A stretch of DNA of 64,000 nt from Paenalcaligenes suwonensis (GTDB taxonomy: Bacteria > Pseudomonadota > Gammaproteobacteria > Burkholderiales > Burkholderiaceae_B), in assembly GCF_011290505.1 (NCBI RefSeq), contig NZ_JAANPV010000001.1, positions 310,001 through 374,000 of the forward strand, read 5' to 3'. Positions 7,801 through 16,532 of the stretch are shown piece by piece; within the stretch, counting starts at the first letter, position 1; each line of letters begins with the position of its first letter. The notes beneath the pieces were generated by a model, which worked only from the letters and a program-made list of their open reading frames with translations, made no database searches and was not told where the DNA came from. Made by a program: the position numbers and the translations under genes.

Positions 7801-8796
7801 ATGAATAAAAAGCTAAATCTAAAAGTAAAAAGTTCTACATTCGCAGTGGGTGCTGCGTTCTGCTCACTCTTGCTGGCTCCTCTGCCAGCTGCTGCACAAA
7901 CCGAGTTTGTGAGTATTGGTACTGGTGGTGTAACTGGCGTGTACTACGCCGCAGGTGGTGCGATTTGTCGCTTGGTGAATAAAGACAGTAAGGATCACGG
8001 CGTACGTTGCTCGGTAGAGTCCACGGGTGGCTCAGTATTTAACGTGAACACCATTAAAGCGGGCGAATTGGACTTGGGCGTTGTGCAGTCCGACGTGGGC
8101 TATAACGCGTACCACGGTGAAGGCCAGTTTAAAGATGCTGGCGAATACAAAAAATTGCGCTCAGTGTTTTCCATTCACCCTGAGCCCTTTACGGCTGTGG
8201 CCAGTAAAGAAAGTGGCGTGAAAAACTTTGAAGAGCTTAAAGGTAAGCGCTTTAACGTTGGTAACCCCGGTTCCGGGACACGTGCTTCGATGGAGCAGTT
8301 GCTAGAGCGTATGGGCACAACCCCGCAAGAATACTTCTCATTGGCGTCTGAGCTGCGTCCTGATGAGCATGGTCAAGCACTGTGTGACGGCAAAGTAGAT
8401 GGCTTTTTCTACGGTGTAGGTCACCCTTCCGCCAACATTCAAGACCCTACCACCACATGTGGCGCTCAATTGGTGAGCATCACGGGTGAGGCGGTAGATT
8501 CCTTAGTAGAAGAATTCCCTTACTACGCCAAAGTGGTGATCCCTGGCGGTATCTACCAGAACAACCCTAATGATGTGCCTACCTATGGTGTGTTGGCGAC
8601 GTTTGTGACCTCTGAAGACGTGCCTGAGAACCGCGTGTACGAAGTCGTAAAAGCGGTATTTAACAACTTTGAAGATTTCAAACGTTTACACCCAGCGTTT
8701 GCTAACTTGCAGAAAGAAGACATGGTGAAAAATGGCTTGTCCGCACCGTTGCACCCTGGTGCAGAGCGCTTCTTTAAAGAGCAAGGTCTGCTGTAA
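7801..8796 (+). CDS. TAXI-family TRAP transporter solute-binding protein
   Basis: This 331-residue protein starts at the ATG at 7801, with ribosome site GAGGAGTCATAT. A signal peptide covers about residues 1-33 (basic start, hydrophobic core, cleavage after PAAAQ). The mature part opens with [20 protein letters not shown], the hallmark of TAXI-type (TRAP-associated extracytoplasmic immunogenic) binding proteins, and keeps [23 protein letters not shown] in separate blocks. It captures a substrate in the periplasm and hands it to the fused permease encoded 97 bp downstream. TAXI substrates are mostly unknown, with glutamate or other organic acids suggested for a few, so no substrate is assigned. 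An earlier in-frame GTG at 7735 would disrupt the signal peptide and is rejected. Confidence 0.93.
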   Translation: MNKKLNLKVKSSTFAVGAAFCSLLLAPLPAAAQTEFVSIGTGGVTGVYYAAGGAICRLVNKDSKDHGVRCSVESTGGSVFNVNTIKAGELDLGVVQSDVGYNAYHGEGQFKDAGEYKKLRSVFSIHPEPFTAVASKESGVKNFEELKGKRFNVGNPGSGTRASMEQLLERMGTTPQEYFSLASELRPDEHGQALCDGKVDGFFYGVGHPSANIQDPTTTCGAQLVSITGEAVDSLVEEFPYYAKVVIPGGIYQNNPNDVPTYGVLATFVTSEDVPENRVYEVVKAVFNNFEDFKRLHPAFANLQKEDMVKNGLSAPLHPGAERFFKEQGLL

Positions 8797-8837
8797 TCCT
8801 TTGTAGTGCGAAGGGGTGTGCGCATGCACCTCTTCAT

Positions 8838-8866
8838 CGTGGGCTGCCCCAAAAGGGTGGCCCACG
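8838..8866 (+). terminator. Intercistronic hairpin between TRAP binding protein and permease
   Basis: CGTGGGCTGCCC-CAAAA-GGGTGGCCCACG forms a 12-bp stem (two G-U pairs) with a 5-base loop and no T run behind it. It lies between the binding-protein and permease genes, where such hairpins usually protect the upstream mRNA or cause partial termination so that more binding protein is made. Confidence 0.55.
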
Positions 8867-8893
8867 TTATCTAGATAATCAGAAGAAGGATGG

Positions 8894-11497
8894 ATGATGA
8901 GTAGTAATTCCAATCAGCAAGCCTTACAGCAGATGGTAGAAGAGGTAGATCGAGGTGGTCGCAATGTTACTGGCGCAGTAGCAATGATCATTTCGGTGGT
9001 GGCGTTATGTTGGGCATTTTTCCAGTTGTGGTATGCCTCACCGTTGCCGTTTACATTTCACATTGGCATTTTTAATGATACTGAGGCGCGTGCATTGCAC
9101 TTGGGCTTCGCCATGTTTCTGGGCTATGTCTCGTATCCTGCTAGCAAAAAATCAAACCGCGATCGTGTTCCCTTACTCGATTGGGTACTAGCGATTATTG
9201 CGGCGTTTTGTGGTGCGTATTTGTTCCTGTTCTACCGAGAACTGTCATTGCGCCCCGGTATTCCTACCACCATGGACGTTGTAGTTGCCAGCATTGGTTT
9301 GGTGTTGCTGTTAGAAGCAACGCGCCGTGCGTTGGGCGCTCCCATGGCAGTGTTAGGTACGTTAGTGATTATTTACGTCTTTCTAGGCCCGCACTTGCCT
9401 GATGTGTTGGCACACCGTGGTGCGTCGCTAGAACGTTTGGTTTCGCACATGTGGCTGACTACCGAAGGGGTGTTCGGTGTGGCGCTGGGTGTGTCGGTAT
9501 CCTATATTTTCATCTTTGTGATGTTGGGCTCATTGCTAGACCGCTGCGGGGCAGGGAACTACATGATGCAGGTTTCCTTCTCGTTGTTGGGGCACTTGCG
9601 TGGTGGTCCAGCGAAGGTGTCAGTAGTGTCATCGGCTGTGAACGGCATGGTGTCAGCCTCGTCTACGGCGAACGTCGTGACTACCGGTATTTTTACTATT
9701 CCGCTGATGAAGCGTGCTGGTTATGGTGGCGTGCGAGCAGGGGCGATTGAAACTGCGGCATCGGCTGACGGGCAAATCATGCCACCGGTCATGGGTGCGG
9801 CGGCATTTTTGATGATTGAGTATGTGGGTATTCCGTACACGGAAATCATCAAGCACGCGCTATTGCCTGCGGTACTGTCCTATGTGTCACTGTTTTACAT
9901 TGTGCACTTAGAAGCACTGCGTTTGGGCTTGCAACCCATGCAGGCGGCCACGCAAGCGCGTACACCTATTCAGCGCATAGGGCGAATGGGGATGGGGATT
10001 TCCGCCACCATTATTGTGGTCGCGTTGATCTATTGGATAGGGGTGGGGACACAGCAGTTATTCCCGCAACAGGCTTTTGGTATTTTAGTGACCTTACTGA
10101 TCGCACTGTATGTGGGGTTGGTGTGGATGGCCTCTAAGCATGATGACTTGCCTGATTTGGTGAAGCAAGATGGCACTATGACGCGGCCTGAGGTGTGGCC
10201 CACGGTGCGTACTGGTCTGTTCTTCCTGATCCCTATTGGTATTTTGGTGTGGTGCTTAACCATTGAGCGTTTCTCGCCAGGTTTATCTGCTTTCTGGGCA
10301 GTCACAACCATGCTGACGTTGATGCTAACGCGCCGCCCTTTGCAAGCCTTTTTCCGCCGTCAGCAGGTAGGCAAGGCGTTAGCAGAAGGTATTAAAGACA
10401 CCCTTGTAGGTTTGCAAGAAGGTGCCCGCAACATGGTGGGTATTGCCTTGGCGTGTGGTACGGCAGGTTTGATCGTGGGTACCATCACCCTAACAGGGCT
10501 AGGTCTGCGCATGACATCTTTCGTGGAACTGGTGTCCATGGGGAACGTGCTGTTGATGTTGGGCTTCACTGCTGTAGTGTGTTTGGTGTTGGGTTTGGGT
10601 ATGCCCACTACCGCCAACTACATTTTGATGGCTACCTTGATGGCGCCTGTAGTGGTTGAATTAGGCGCACAAAGCGGCCTGATCATTCCGCTGATTGCCG
10701 TACACATGTTCGTGTTCTATTACGGGCTAATGGCCGATATTACGCCACCCGTGGGGCTGGCAACCTTTGCGGCGGCGGCGATTGCTGGGGAAGACCCACT
10801 GAAAATTGGTCTGCAAGGCTTTAAATACGCGATGCGTACCGCCGTGCTGCCCTTTATGTTTGTGTTTAACCCGCTGCTGCTGTTGATAGGTATAGAAAGC
10901 TGGTACGAATTTGTGTTTGTGGCGTTCGGTTCTATCATGGGCTCACTGGCTTTTGCGGCAGCAACCATGGGCTGGATGCGTATCAAGTCAAAATGGTGGG
11001 AAATCGTACTGTGCTTGGTGGTGATGTTCATCATGTTCCGCCCAGATTGGTTCATGAACCATATCCAAACGCGTTACTTGGATGCAGAACCAGCACAAAT
11101 CTATGCTGTGGCCGCCGATTTACGCCCAGGCCAACAACTGGTGGTGGAAATTGAAGGGATGACGCTAGAAGGCGATACCATCCGTAAAACGGTAGGTGCT
11201 GAATTGCCGATGCTAGAAGAGGGCTCTACGCTGACGGGTGAAGCAGCCGGTCGTAAGCGTATGGCAGATGCGGGCATTGGGGTGATGGCCTTTGGTGATA
11301 TGGTGCAACTTTCCAATATCGGTTTTGGTAGCCAAGCCAGACGTTCTGGTTGGGAGCAAGGGTGGGATGTGATGGTGGTTAAACAGCCTAACCCTAGTGC
11401 ATTGATGGATTACTACATGTATTTGCCAGCGTTGCTGATACTGGCATTCTTGTGGTGGAATCAAGGTGTACGTATGCGTAAAACCGAAGAGGCATAA
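8894..11497 (+). CDS. TRAP transporter fused permease (DctQ+DctM type, C-terminal DUF3394-like)
   Basis: This 867-residue polytopic protein is the fused 4TM/12TM permease that goes with TAXI binding proteins; it uses an ion gradient to import the bound solute across the inner membrane. DctM-type blocks include GMVSASSTANVVTTGIFTIP and the matching repeat LGLGMPTTANYILMATLMAP, plus ADITPPVGLATFAAAAIAGE. After the last transporter helices, residues about 690-840 form a soluble region (LRPGQQLVVEIEGMTLEGD ... GWDVMVVKQPNPS) flanked by membrane segments, matching the DUF3394 extension seen in some fused permeases. The ribosome site AGAAGAAGG precedes ATGATG at 8894. It ends at a strong terminator and forms a two-gene unit with the binding protein. 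Confidence 0.93.
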   Translation: MMSSNSNQQALQQMVEEVDRGGRNVTGAVAMIISVVALCWAFFQLWYASPLPFTFHIGIFNDTEARALHLGFAMFLGYVSYPASKKSNRDRVPLLDWVLAIIAAFCGAYLFLFYRELSLRPGIPTTMDVVVASIGLVLLLEATRRALGAPMAVLGTLVIIYVFLGPHLPDVLAHRGASLERLVSHMWLTTEGVFGVALGVSVSYIFIFVMLGSLLDRCGAGNYMMQVSFSLLGHLRGGPAKVSVVSSAVNGMVSASSTANVVTTGIFTIPLMKRAGYGGVRAGAIETAASADGQIMPPVMGAAAFLMIEYVGIPYTEIIKHALLPAVLSYVSLFYIVHLEALRLGLQPMQAATQARTPIQRIGRMGMGISATIIVVALIYWIGVGTQQLFPQQAFGILVTLLIALYVGLVWMASKHDDLPDLVKQDGTMTRPEVWPTVRTGLFFLIPIGILVWCLTIERFSPGLSAFWAVTTMLTLMLTRRPLQAFFRRQQVGKALAEGIKDTLVGLQEGARNMVGIALACGTAGLIVGTITLTGLGLRMTSFVELVSMGNVLLMLGFTAVVCLVLGLGMPTTANYILMATLMAPVVVELGAQSGLIIPLIAVHMFVFYYGLMADITPPVGLATFAAAAIAGEDPLKIGLQGFKYAMRTAVLPFMFVFNPLLLLIGIESWYEFVFVAFGSIMGSLAFAAATMGWMRIKSKWWEIVLCLVVMFIMFRPDWFMNHIQTRYLDAEPAQIYAVAADLRPGQQLVVEIEGMTLEGDTIRKTVGAELPMLEEGSTLTGEAAGRKRMADAGIGVMAFGDMVQLSNIGFGSQARRSGWEQGWDVMVVKQPNPSALMDYYMYLPALLILAFLWWNQGVRMRKTEEA

Positions 11498-11513
11498 TGC
11501 CTTATCTACGCAG

Positions 11514-11545
11514 AAAAAAGGCCACCTAATAACGGTGGCCTTTTT
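11514..11545. terminator. Bidirectional terminator between TRAP permease and queF-like gene
   Basis: AAAAAGGCCACC-TAATAAC-GGTGGCCTTTTT is a perfect stem with A and T runs on both sides. It can end the plus-strand TRAP unit and the minus-strand queF-like unit, whose stop codon is at 11547. Confidence 0.85.
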
Positions 11546-11546
11546 G

Positions 11547-11957
11547 TTAGGGTTGCGCCTGAACGCGCGTGGTGACGCGCTGGCCTAAAGCGGGTAGTTC
11601 AAAGCAGCCTTCTACTTCTACGGCTACACCCAACACAGCAACGCAATCTCTCGCGATCACCTGAGTCAGCATTTCCACATCTCGCACGGTTTTGTGGCCT
11701 ATAAAGGCCTGTATATATGCGCTAAGCGAGAACACTTCTAAAAAACGTTGGGGGGCGTGATAGCGAATAGACAGCGTAGAGCCTGTACCGGGGTTGCGAG
11801 AGGCAGGGCACAGTTCGGGTAAGGTCAGTAGGTGTTCCTGCCAGCTTTGATACTGTGGGTGAGGGTTGGCAATGGTTTTCAGTAATGCACCCGTATCCGG
11901 TGAGCGATAGCTGTGTGCATCGGCTGGCACATAAGTGTGGTCAGTAGATGTAGTCAT
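11547..11957 (-). CDS. QueF-like (T-fold) protein lacking part of the active-site motif
   Basis: This 136-residue protein resembles type I QueF, the NADPH-dependent enzyme that reduces the nitrile preQ0 to preQ1 in queuosine synthesis. The block ELCPASRNPG aligns with the QueF segment CPxTGQPD: the nucleophilic cysteine is kept (Cys50), but the catalytic aspartate seven residues on is glycine (Gly57). The QueF signature E-S-K-S-L-K is replaced by EVFSLS (Glu74 on), so the lysines of the NADPH-binding motif are lost. It may therefore act on a 7-deazaguanine without reducing it, or do something else. It lies 20 bp after a VUT/YhhQ-type transporter gene and is presumably co-transcribed with it, which keeps a queuosine-precursor link plausible. 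Family resemblance is by eye and should be tested by profile search. Confidence 0.6.
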   Translation of the reverse strand: MTTSTDHTYVPADAHSYRSPDTGALLKTIANPHPQYQSWQEHLLTLPELCPASRNPGTGSTLSIRYHAPQRFLEVFSLSAYIQAFIGHKTVRDVEMLTQVIARDCVAVLGVAVEVEGCFELPALGQRVTTRVQAQP

Positions 11958-11977
11958 AAGTAGGGCCTACGAGGAAA

Positions 11978-12511
11978 TCAGGGTGATACCGTGCGGCGTT
12001 CACGCACAGAAATAAACGGCAAGTACGCCACTGCCGCAGCAATCAGATACTTACCCAACACGTCAGCATAGATAATTTGCAGCATGTCGTAGCTGCTCAT
12101 CATGCCGGCAAAGGCAAGTAGGGTAAAAGCAAGGCTATCTAGGGGCACACTCACGGCGTGGCTAGCGAGTACACGTTTATGCCAGCGGTAATGACGCAAG
12201 CGCTGAAACATCGCTGTGTCAGCCAGTTCGCTAACCAAAATCGCGATAAACGATGCCAATAAAAATCGGGGGCTGATCTGGGCTACAAACTGGCCGTATA
12301 AGGTGGTGATGAGTACAGCGGAGCCTATGGCCAGATACACCGTAGGTAAACCGTATTGGTGCAGGCGATCACGTAGGGTGAAAACGGCTGCAAAAAAGAT
12401 GGAGCCAATACTAAACAGCCCAAACCAGGGCAGTTCAATAAAGCTGTCCAAGTAGACATTGGCTAACAGAACGGCGCAGGCATACGCCGCTAGCCATGTA
12501 GCGCGCAACAT
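11978..12511 (-). CDS. VUT/YhhQ-type (queuosine precursor transporter family) membrane protein
   Basis: This 177-residue protein has about six hydrophobic segments. The central signatures are FTLRDRLHQYG after the second helix pair and ILVSELADTAMFQRLRH, with a later SVPLDSLAFTLLAF. These match the pattern of the VUT family (E. coli YhhQ), whose characterised members import 7-deazapurine queuosine precursors across the inner membrane. The ribosome site on the minus strand, AGGAGTTTTCT, is 3-12 bases before the ATG at 12511. The QueF-like gene follows at 20 bp, supporting a role in handling preQ0/preQ1-like compounds. The protein is a little shorter than YhhQ (221), and the substrate is inferred only from family and context. 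Confidence 0.72.
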   Translation of the reverse strand: MLRATWLAAYACAVLLANVYLDSFIELPWFGLFSIGSIFFAAVFTLRDRLHQYGLPTVYLAIGSAVLITTLYGQFVAQISPRFLLASFIAILVSELADTAMFQRLRHYRWHKRVLASHAVSVPLDSLAFTLLAFAGMMSSYDMLQIIYADVLGKYLIAAAVAYLPFISVRERRTVSP

Positions 12512-12649
12512 AGAAAACTCCTGCCGCCACCAGAAAAATAGTCCGGCGCAGCGTCATAGCGAAGATCGCGACAGAGGGCAAGAATCCCAAGCCGCAAGTA
12601 ACCGCCAAGTTTAGCGTACTTTATTGAAAAATCACTAAAAAAAGGCGTA

Positions 12650-12658
12650 TGTTATACT
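12650..12658 (+). promoter_or_regulatory. Extended -10 promoter for infA
   Basis: TG-T-TATACT matches an extended -10 element (TGnTATAAT) with one mismatch, about 28 bp before the infA start. A TTGAAA at 12624-12629 is 23 bp away, too far to be a normal -35, which is consistent with extended -10 use. Confidence 0.55.
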
Positions 12659-12686
12659 AGTAGTCTAATTTTTTAGGAGCAAACTA

Positions 12687-12950
12687 TTGGCTAAAGAAGA
12701 AATCCTTGAAATGCGTGGCACAGTGAATGAAGTGCTGCCAGATTCACGCTTCCGTGTGACCTTAGAAAACGGTCATGAATTGATTGCCTACACAGGCGGC
12801 AAAATGCGTAAACACCACATTCGCATTTTGGCTGGTGATGATGTTTCACTAGAACTGTCACCTTATGACCTAAGCAAAGGTCGTATTACCTTCCGTCACC
12901 TCAAAGATCGCGCCCCTCGTCAGCCGCAGAATCGCGCTGCACGTCGTTAA
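12687..12950 (+). CDS. infA: Translation initiation factor IF-1 (long form)
   Basis: This 87-residue protein consists of a single S1/OB fold: [20 protein letters not shown], then [20 protein letters not shown] and [21 protein letters not shown] are near-textbook IF-1. IF-1 binds the ribosomal A site and helps IF-2 and IF-3 select the start codon. It is longer than the usual 72 residues because of a basic tail ([17 protein letters not shown]). Betaproteobacteria often carry a second infA of this length outside the ribosomal protein operon, and this gene, standing alone with its own promoter, looks like that copy. It starts with TTG, preceded by TTTTAGGAGCAAACTA; no ATG is available before the conserved domain. 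Confidence 0.92.
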   Translation: MAKEEILEMRGTVNEVLPDSRFRVTLENGHELIAYTGGKMRKHHIRILAGDDVSLELSPYDLSKGRITFRHLKDRAPRQPQNRAARR

Positions 12951-12994
12951 TTTGTACGCTGCAGGCTGTTGCACAGCAGTTTTGTAAACCTTTT

Positions 12995-13534
12995 TTATAG
13001 TCGTTGCATACGTGCTTGTAACGTAGGCAGTGCTAGGTCTTTGGTAGATAAAACAGGCTGCTGAATAGGCCAGGGGATGGCCAGATCGGGGTCATCCCAG
13101 CGTACGCCATCTTCATCGTCCGGGCAGTACACGTCTGTGCACGAATAGTGCACGTCGGTAAGGTCGCCCAATACGCAGAACCCATGCGCATAACCTGGAG
13201 GAATCCAGAGTTGTAGGTGGTTCTCGTCGTTTAACTCTACCCCCACGTACTGTGTATAAGTGGGTGATGCGGGGTTAAGGTCTACGGCTACATCGAAGGC
13301 CGCTCCACGGCTGACTCTAACCAGTTTCCCTTGGGGGCGTGTACGTTGCTGATGTAAACCACGCAACACACCACGCTGGGACCTAGAGTGATTTTCCTGC
13401 ACAAAAGGCTGCGTAATTCCCACTTGCTGATAGCGTTCCAGTTGGAAGGTTTCAGTAAAAAAACCACGCTCATCCTTATAAACCTTGGGTTCTATGATGA
13501 GTACGCCGGGTAGTGCAGTGGTGATGACTTTCAT
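12995..13534 (-). CDS. rmlC: dTDP-4-dehydrorhamnose 3,5-epimerase
   Basis: This 179-residue cupin enzyme converts dTDP-4-keto-6-deoxyglucose to dTDP-4-keto-L-rhamnose, the third step of dTDP-rhamnose synthesis. Motifs include DERGFFTETFQLERY, the active-site block GVLRGLHQQ with the catalytic histidine, WIPPGYAHGFCVL, and DVHYSCTDVY with the catalytic tyrosine. Length is normal for RmlC. It is separated from rmlB and rmlD (17.0-18.9 kb) by a two-component system and lies on the opposite strand, and its composition is like the surrounding chromosome rather than the AT-rich island. rmlA is not in the window. The start at 13534 is the only one that keeps the conserved N-terminus. Confidence 0.93.
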   Translation of the reverse strand: MKVITTALPGVLIIEPKVYKDERGFFTETFQLERYQQVGITQPFVQENHSRSQRGVLRGLHQQRTRPQGKLVRVSRGAAFDVAVDLNPASPTYTQYVGVELNDENHLQLWIPPGYAHGFCVLGDLTDVHYSCTDVYCPDDEDGVRWDDPDLAIPWPIQQPVLSTKDLALPTLQARMQRL

Positions 13535-13618
13535 CGTTATGGTCAGGTGGTGAAAGGGTGATTTTACGGTATGCGTGATAAACGCGGTGCGAGCCCTATG
13601 CCATAATTCGTACTCATC

Positions 13619-15190
13619 ATGCGTTATGGGACGCGTTACGTTATGCGTACAAGCTCGTTTTTTCTTTACCGCTACAGTGTAGCAATACTGATTGGTGTAT
13701 TGCTGGTGCTGCTAACCATTGCAGGGTTGGCGAGTTGGCGTTATCACACCCATGTACAGGTCTTAGAAAAAGAAAGCGTATTGCTGCAGCGGTTGGCATC
13801 GCAACGAGCCGGTCAGCATGATGCGCATTTGACTGCCTTAGCTGCTGTGGTGCAAACCTCGGTAGATCAGAGTGGTCACGAGCTCTTCAAAGATGTAGCG
13901 CACAGTATTCTGAATTTTTATCCCAGCATTGATGCCATTGAGTTGGTGACACAACCCACAGCCGATGAAGCACCTACCGGTGTAGGGGCTGTAGACCCTA
14001 GTATTCAAACGTGGATACAAGAGCAGGCATGGACGGGCAACGAACACATGAAATTGTTGGTGCATCCCACACATGCAGGGCATTACTTGCTGATCAAGCG
14101 TAATCCAGGGTTGGATGCATTGGGGTATGCGCTGTTGTTGGATATAGATGCCGCGAGGTTGCTGGGCAATGGCGAAGCACTGTGGTCGCAGCCAGACGTG
14201 ACGTTACGATTATCGTTGCCTGACGGCACGCCCTTTTTGGGCGAGCCTATAGATACAGCGAATGCCATGCATTTTTCTAAAGCGCTGAGCAGTGCAACAC
14301 AGCCCCTGCTGTTGGAAACCGGGCTGAAACTAAAATGGCGCGATCTACTACCGCTGTGGCCAACTTTAGGCATGGTGTTGCTGGTAAGCCTAGCGTATGC
14401 AGGTATTTATTTGGGCTGGCGTCAACGTAGACGAGTACAAGCTGCGGTAGAACAAGCACGTATTAGTGGCATGGAATCTAGGTTAGCGCATGCCTCAAGG
14501 GTCAATGCCTTGGGTGAAATGGCAAGCGGGCTCACGCATGAGCTGACCCAGCCGTTAACTGCAATCTTGGCGCAAAGTCAGGCCGGTAGACGGTTGCTTA
14601 CCAAGGGTGACACCGAGCGTTTGGCAAAGTCTTTAGATGAAACCGTGATTCAGGCGCAGCGCGCATCGGCTATTTTGGAGCATTTCCGTCATTGGTCACG
14701 CCCACAGCGTTTGCCTACGGTGTCTTTTGATTTGCGTGATGCGTTGCAAAATGTGCTGGCGCTAGTGCGGCAAGAAGCGCAGAACTTGCAGGTACATATC
14801 AGTTTGGATGTGCCGGCAACGCCATTACTGGTAAAAGCCGATCCCATAGAAATGGAGCAGGTGCTGTTTAATTTGTTGCGCAATGCCATGGATGCCTTAA
14901 AAGAGGCCAGTACAGAGCGGCGCATTCATATTACGGCGATGGAACAAGAGGGTTATGTGCAAGTAGATGTGGCCGACAACGGTCCGGGCGTACCCACACA
15001 TTTACACAGCGAACTGTTTACGCCCTTTGTGACAAGCAAAGAAGGGGGCACGGGGCTGGGCTTAGCGTTAAGTCAGCGGTTGGTAGAACGTGCAGGTGGT
15101 GAATTACTGTTACAAGAAAACTCTAACGCGGGGGCCTTGTTCAGAATACGCTTAGTCAGCCACCCCACTGTCATGGAGCCTCGTGAATGA
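13619..15190 (+). CDS. Sensor histidine kinase of a two-component system
   Basis: This 523-residue inner-membrane kinase has a first membrane helix at about residues 17-40, a periplasmic sensor region of about 200 residues, a second helix near 245-268 and a cytoplasmic kinase core. The phosphoacceptor box is NALGEMASGLTHELTQPLTA, followed by an N box (NLLRNAMDAL), G1 box (DNGPGVP) and G2 box (GTGLGLALSQ). The H-box with HELxQPL is that of the FixL/DctB/NtrY-like group. Its stop overlaps the start of the response regulator gene by 4 bp, so the two form a pair. The signal is unknown; no PAS or haem motif is seen. An alternative start is the ATG at 13643, which would begin just before the first helix; neither start has a strong ribosome site. 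Confidence 0.92.
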   Translation: MRYGTRYVMRTSSFFLYRYSVAILIGVLLVLLTIAGLASWRYHTHVQVLEKESVLLQRLASQRAGQHDAHLTALAAVVQTSVDQSGHELFKDVAHSILNFYPSIDAIELVTQPTADEAPTGVGAVDPSIQTWIQEQAWTGNEHMKLLVHPTHAGHYLLIKRNPGLDALGYALLLDIDAARLLGNGEALWSQPDVTLRLSLPDGTPFLGEPIDTANAMHFSKALSSATQPLLLETGLKLKWRDLLPLWPTLGMVLLVSLAYAGIYLGWRQRRRVQAAVEQARISGMESRLAHASRVNALGEMASGLTHELTQPLTAILAQSQAGRRLLTKGDTERLAKSLDETVIQAQRASAILEHFRHWSRPQRLPTVSFDLRDALQNVLALVRQEAQNLQVHISLDVPATPLLVKADPIEMEQVLFNLLRNAMDALKEASTERRIHITAMEQEGYVQVDVADNGPGVPTHLHSELFTPFVTSKEGGTGLGLALSQRLVERAGGELLLQENSNAGALFRIRLVSHPTVMEPRE

Positions 15191-15795
15191 GTCACCCGGT
15201 TTATTTAGTCGATGACGATCAGGCAGTACGCGACGCATTAGAGCTGCTGTTATCTACCGTAGACATCACTGTACAGAGTTTTGCCGATCCACAGCGGTTT
15301 TTGGCAACAGTGAGCCAGTTAGAACCTGGTTGCATCATCATGGATATACGTATGCCATGGGTGTCAGGACTTAAAGTACAAGAAAAACTCCTAGAGCTTG
15401 GGGTGAACTGGCCAACGATAGTCATCTCTGGGCACGGCGATATAGAAGCCTGTAGGCGTGCATTTAGAAATGGCGCTATAGATTTCTTATCTAAACCGGT
15501 AGATGAGCAAGACTTAATTGATGCCATACAAAAAGGCCAAGAAATCGTAGAGAGACGATTGCGTGAGCAGGCAGAAAAAGACGAAACCCTTGCATTGCTG
15601 GCGAGTCTGACACCCAGAGAAAAAGAAGTACTAGGAAGAGTAGCCGCTGGCTTTACCTCTAAAGAAATAGCAGAAGGCTTGGGTTTGTCCCCTCGCACAG
15701 TAGAAAGCCATAGAGCGGCGTTGGGCGCTAAGCTAGGTACTACATCGCAGGCAGAAATGACGCGATTATGGCTAGAAGGGCGGGAGTATCCGTAG
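15187..15795 (+). CDS. Response regulator, FixJ/NarL type (receiver + LuxR HTH)
   Basis: This 202-residue DNA-binding regulator has a receiver domain at residues 1-120 with the acidic pocket DDD at 9-11, phosphoacceptor Asp53 (IIMDIRMP) and the conserved lysine in FLSKPVD. A LuxR/FixJ helix-turn-helix follows (LTPREKEVLGRVAAGFTSKE, LGLSPRTVESHRAALGAKLG). The layout and the order kinase-then-regulator with ATGA overlap are those of FixLJ/TodST/StyR-like systems. Targets are not evident; the nearest downstream gene is a secreted GlcG/HbpS-like protein 92 bp away on the same strand, which could be regulated by it. Confidence 0.93.
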   Translation: MSHPVYLVDDDQAVRDALELLLSTVDITVQSFADPQRFLATVSQLEPGCIIMDIRMPWVSGLKVQEKLLELGVNWPTIVISGHGDIEACRRAFRNGAIDFLSKPVDEQDLIDAIQKGQEIVERRLREQAEKDETLALLASLTPREKEVLGRVAAGFTSKEIAEGLGLSPRTVESHRAALGAKLGTTSQAEMTRLWLEGREYP

Positions 15796-15887
15796 GATTA
15801 CGTAGTTGGTCTGCAAGCACTACGCATGGTGCAAAAAAGGTGAGCTGTTTATTCTGTAGGTATCTTTTAACTTAGTGGAGATTCAGC

Positions 15888-16376
15888 ATGATTCGTACAC
15901 TCGCGTTAACGTCTGCATTACTTGTTCCTTTGGCTGCTGGTGCGCAAACCACCTTGCCCACAGCACCTTACCTACCGCTAGAGCTGGCTACTACAGCCGC
16001 GCAAGCCGCCGTACAAGCGTGTGCGGCCGAAGGCTATGCGGTAAGCGTGGCCGTTGTGGCACGTGATGGTTCCACCAAAGCCTTGTTGAAAGCCGATAAC
16101 TCTGGCCCGCACACCGTAGGCAGTGCCACCGGTAAAGCCTTTACATCAGCTGCTATGGGCCGCGACACGGCAGGCTTAGCTGAGTTCATTGCTTCTAAGC
16201 CTGCCAACAACGGTATGCGCGATATGGATGAGCGCATGGTGATACAAGGCGGCGGTCTGCCTGTTAAGTTTAATAATGCCCTAGTTGCAGGCATTGGCGT
16301 GGGTGGAGCACCTAACGGCGATATTGATGCACAATGTGCTTTAGCAGGGTTAAAAGCCATCGGTGCAGATGTGTAA
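15888..16376 (+). CDS. GlcG/HbpS-family secreted protein
   Basis: This 162-residue protein has a cleavable signal peptide (about residues 1-20, ending AAGAQ) and a single GlcG/HbpS domain. Typical segments are AAVQACAAEGYAVSVAVVARDG, seen here as AEGYAVSVAVVARDGSTKAL, then GSATGKAFTSAAMGRDT and GGGLPVKFNNALVAGIGVGG. Family members bind haem or degrade iron-bearing compounds, or accompany glycolate genes; many are of unknown role. The periplasmic location and its position directly after a two-component system recall HbpS, which modulates a sensor kinase, but that parallel is only suggestive. The ribosome site is TGGAGATTCAGC, and a strong terminator follows. Confidence 0.82.
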   Translation: MIRTLALTSALLVPLAAGAQTTLPTAPYLPLELATTAAQAAVQACAAEGYAVSVAVVARDGSTKALLKADNSGPHTVGSATGKAFTSAAMGRDTAGLAEFIASKPANNGMRDMDERMVIQGGGLPVKFNNALVAGIGVGGAPNGDIDAQCALAGLKAIGADV

Positions 16377-16402
16377 ATAAGCTTGCGATTGTAACGTTTT
16401 GA

Positions 16403-16436
16403 AAAGCCCGCCTGGTTTTCGCTAGGCGGGCTTTCT
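16403..16436 (+). terminator. Rho-independent terminator after glcG-like gene
   Basis: GCCCGCCT-N10-AGGCGGGC forms a perfect 8-bp GC-rich stem followed by TTTCTTG. It marks the left boundary of the AT-rich polysaccharide island. Confidence 0.82.
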
Positions 16437-16532
16437 TGTATTTTGTACCTTAGGATGCAGTATTTGTGCGGATAAGCGGAGCAGCTGGCAGTACAATGTA
16501 GTCATCGTAGAGACTCTATTGGAAGAGAAGCA

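Noticed and set aside
12951-12994. Possible terminator between infA and rmlC
   Set aside because: Only a 4-bp GCTG/CAGC stem is available, too weak to call.
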